The translations under genes and the position numbers were made by a program. Below are positions 6,469 through 6,478 of a stretch of DNA of 6,478 bases, in pieces (position 1 is the stretch's first letter; every line of letters starts with the position of its first letter). Location of the stretch: NCBI GenBank assembly GCA_030150425.1, contig JASLFY010000060.1:1-6478 (forward strand). The letters are read 5' to 3'. Origin of the DNA: Yimella sp. Its GTDB lineage: Bacteria; Actinomycetota; Actinomycetes; Actinomycetales; Dermatophilaceae. The notes beneath the pieces were generated by a model that worked only from the letters and a program-made list of their open reading frames with translations, searched no databases and was not told the origin of the DNA.

Positions 6469-6478
6469 CATCTGGTCG

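Overview
This window comes from a high-GC actinobacterium. Coding third positions are almost all G or C, DapD and DapE are of the actinobacterial type, the ferredoxin matches the mycobacterial FdxC pattern, and two genes appear to start leaderless. The sequence alone does not settle genus or family; Micrococcales or Propionibacteriales would fit.

Layout. Positions 1-304 (-) hold the N-terminal part of dapE, running off the left edge. Divergent from it is dapD (369-1346, +). Eight bases further on is a single-pass membrane protein with a lysozyme-like extracellular region (1355-2350, +). A strong 15-bp hairpin (2366-2407) separates this rightward pair from the leftward citrate synthase gene gltA (2443-3726, -). 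About 150 bp of non-coding DNA with short direct and inverted repeats lies upstream of gltA. Next is a leftward pair, a seven-iron ferredoxin gene (4994-5320, -) followed after four bases by dapC (3880-4989, -). Divergent from the ferredoxin gene is a GNAT-family acetyltransferase (5383-6342, +). Its frame is cut by an amber codon 17 codons before the natural-looking end. The right edge holds a small hairpin.

How the genes fit together. DapD, DapC and DapE are the three consecutive enzymes of the succinylase branch from tetrahydrodipicolinate to LL-diaminopimelate, which feeds lysine and peptidoglycan. They lie on three transcription units within 5 kb. The lysozyme-like protein directly behind dapD is probably a cell-wall factor, so that pair may link supply of a wall precursor to wall remodelling. 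Citrate synthase, the ferredoxin and the acetyltransferase have no obvious biochemical tie to the pathway.

I found no mobile element, CRISPR array, RNA gene or phage gene. Most of the window is ordinary core metabolism. The points most worth a second look are the in-frame stop in the acetyltransferase, the poorly characterised wall protein behind dapD, and the TAGNNT box placed exactly 6 bases before ATG at two genes.
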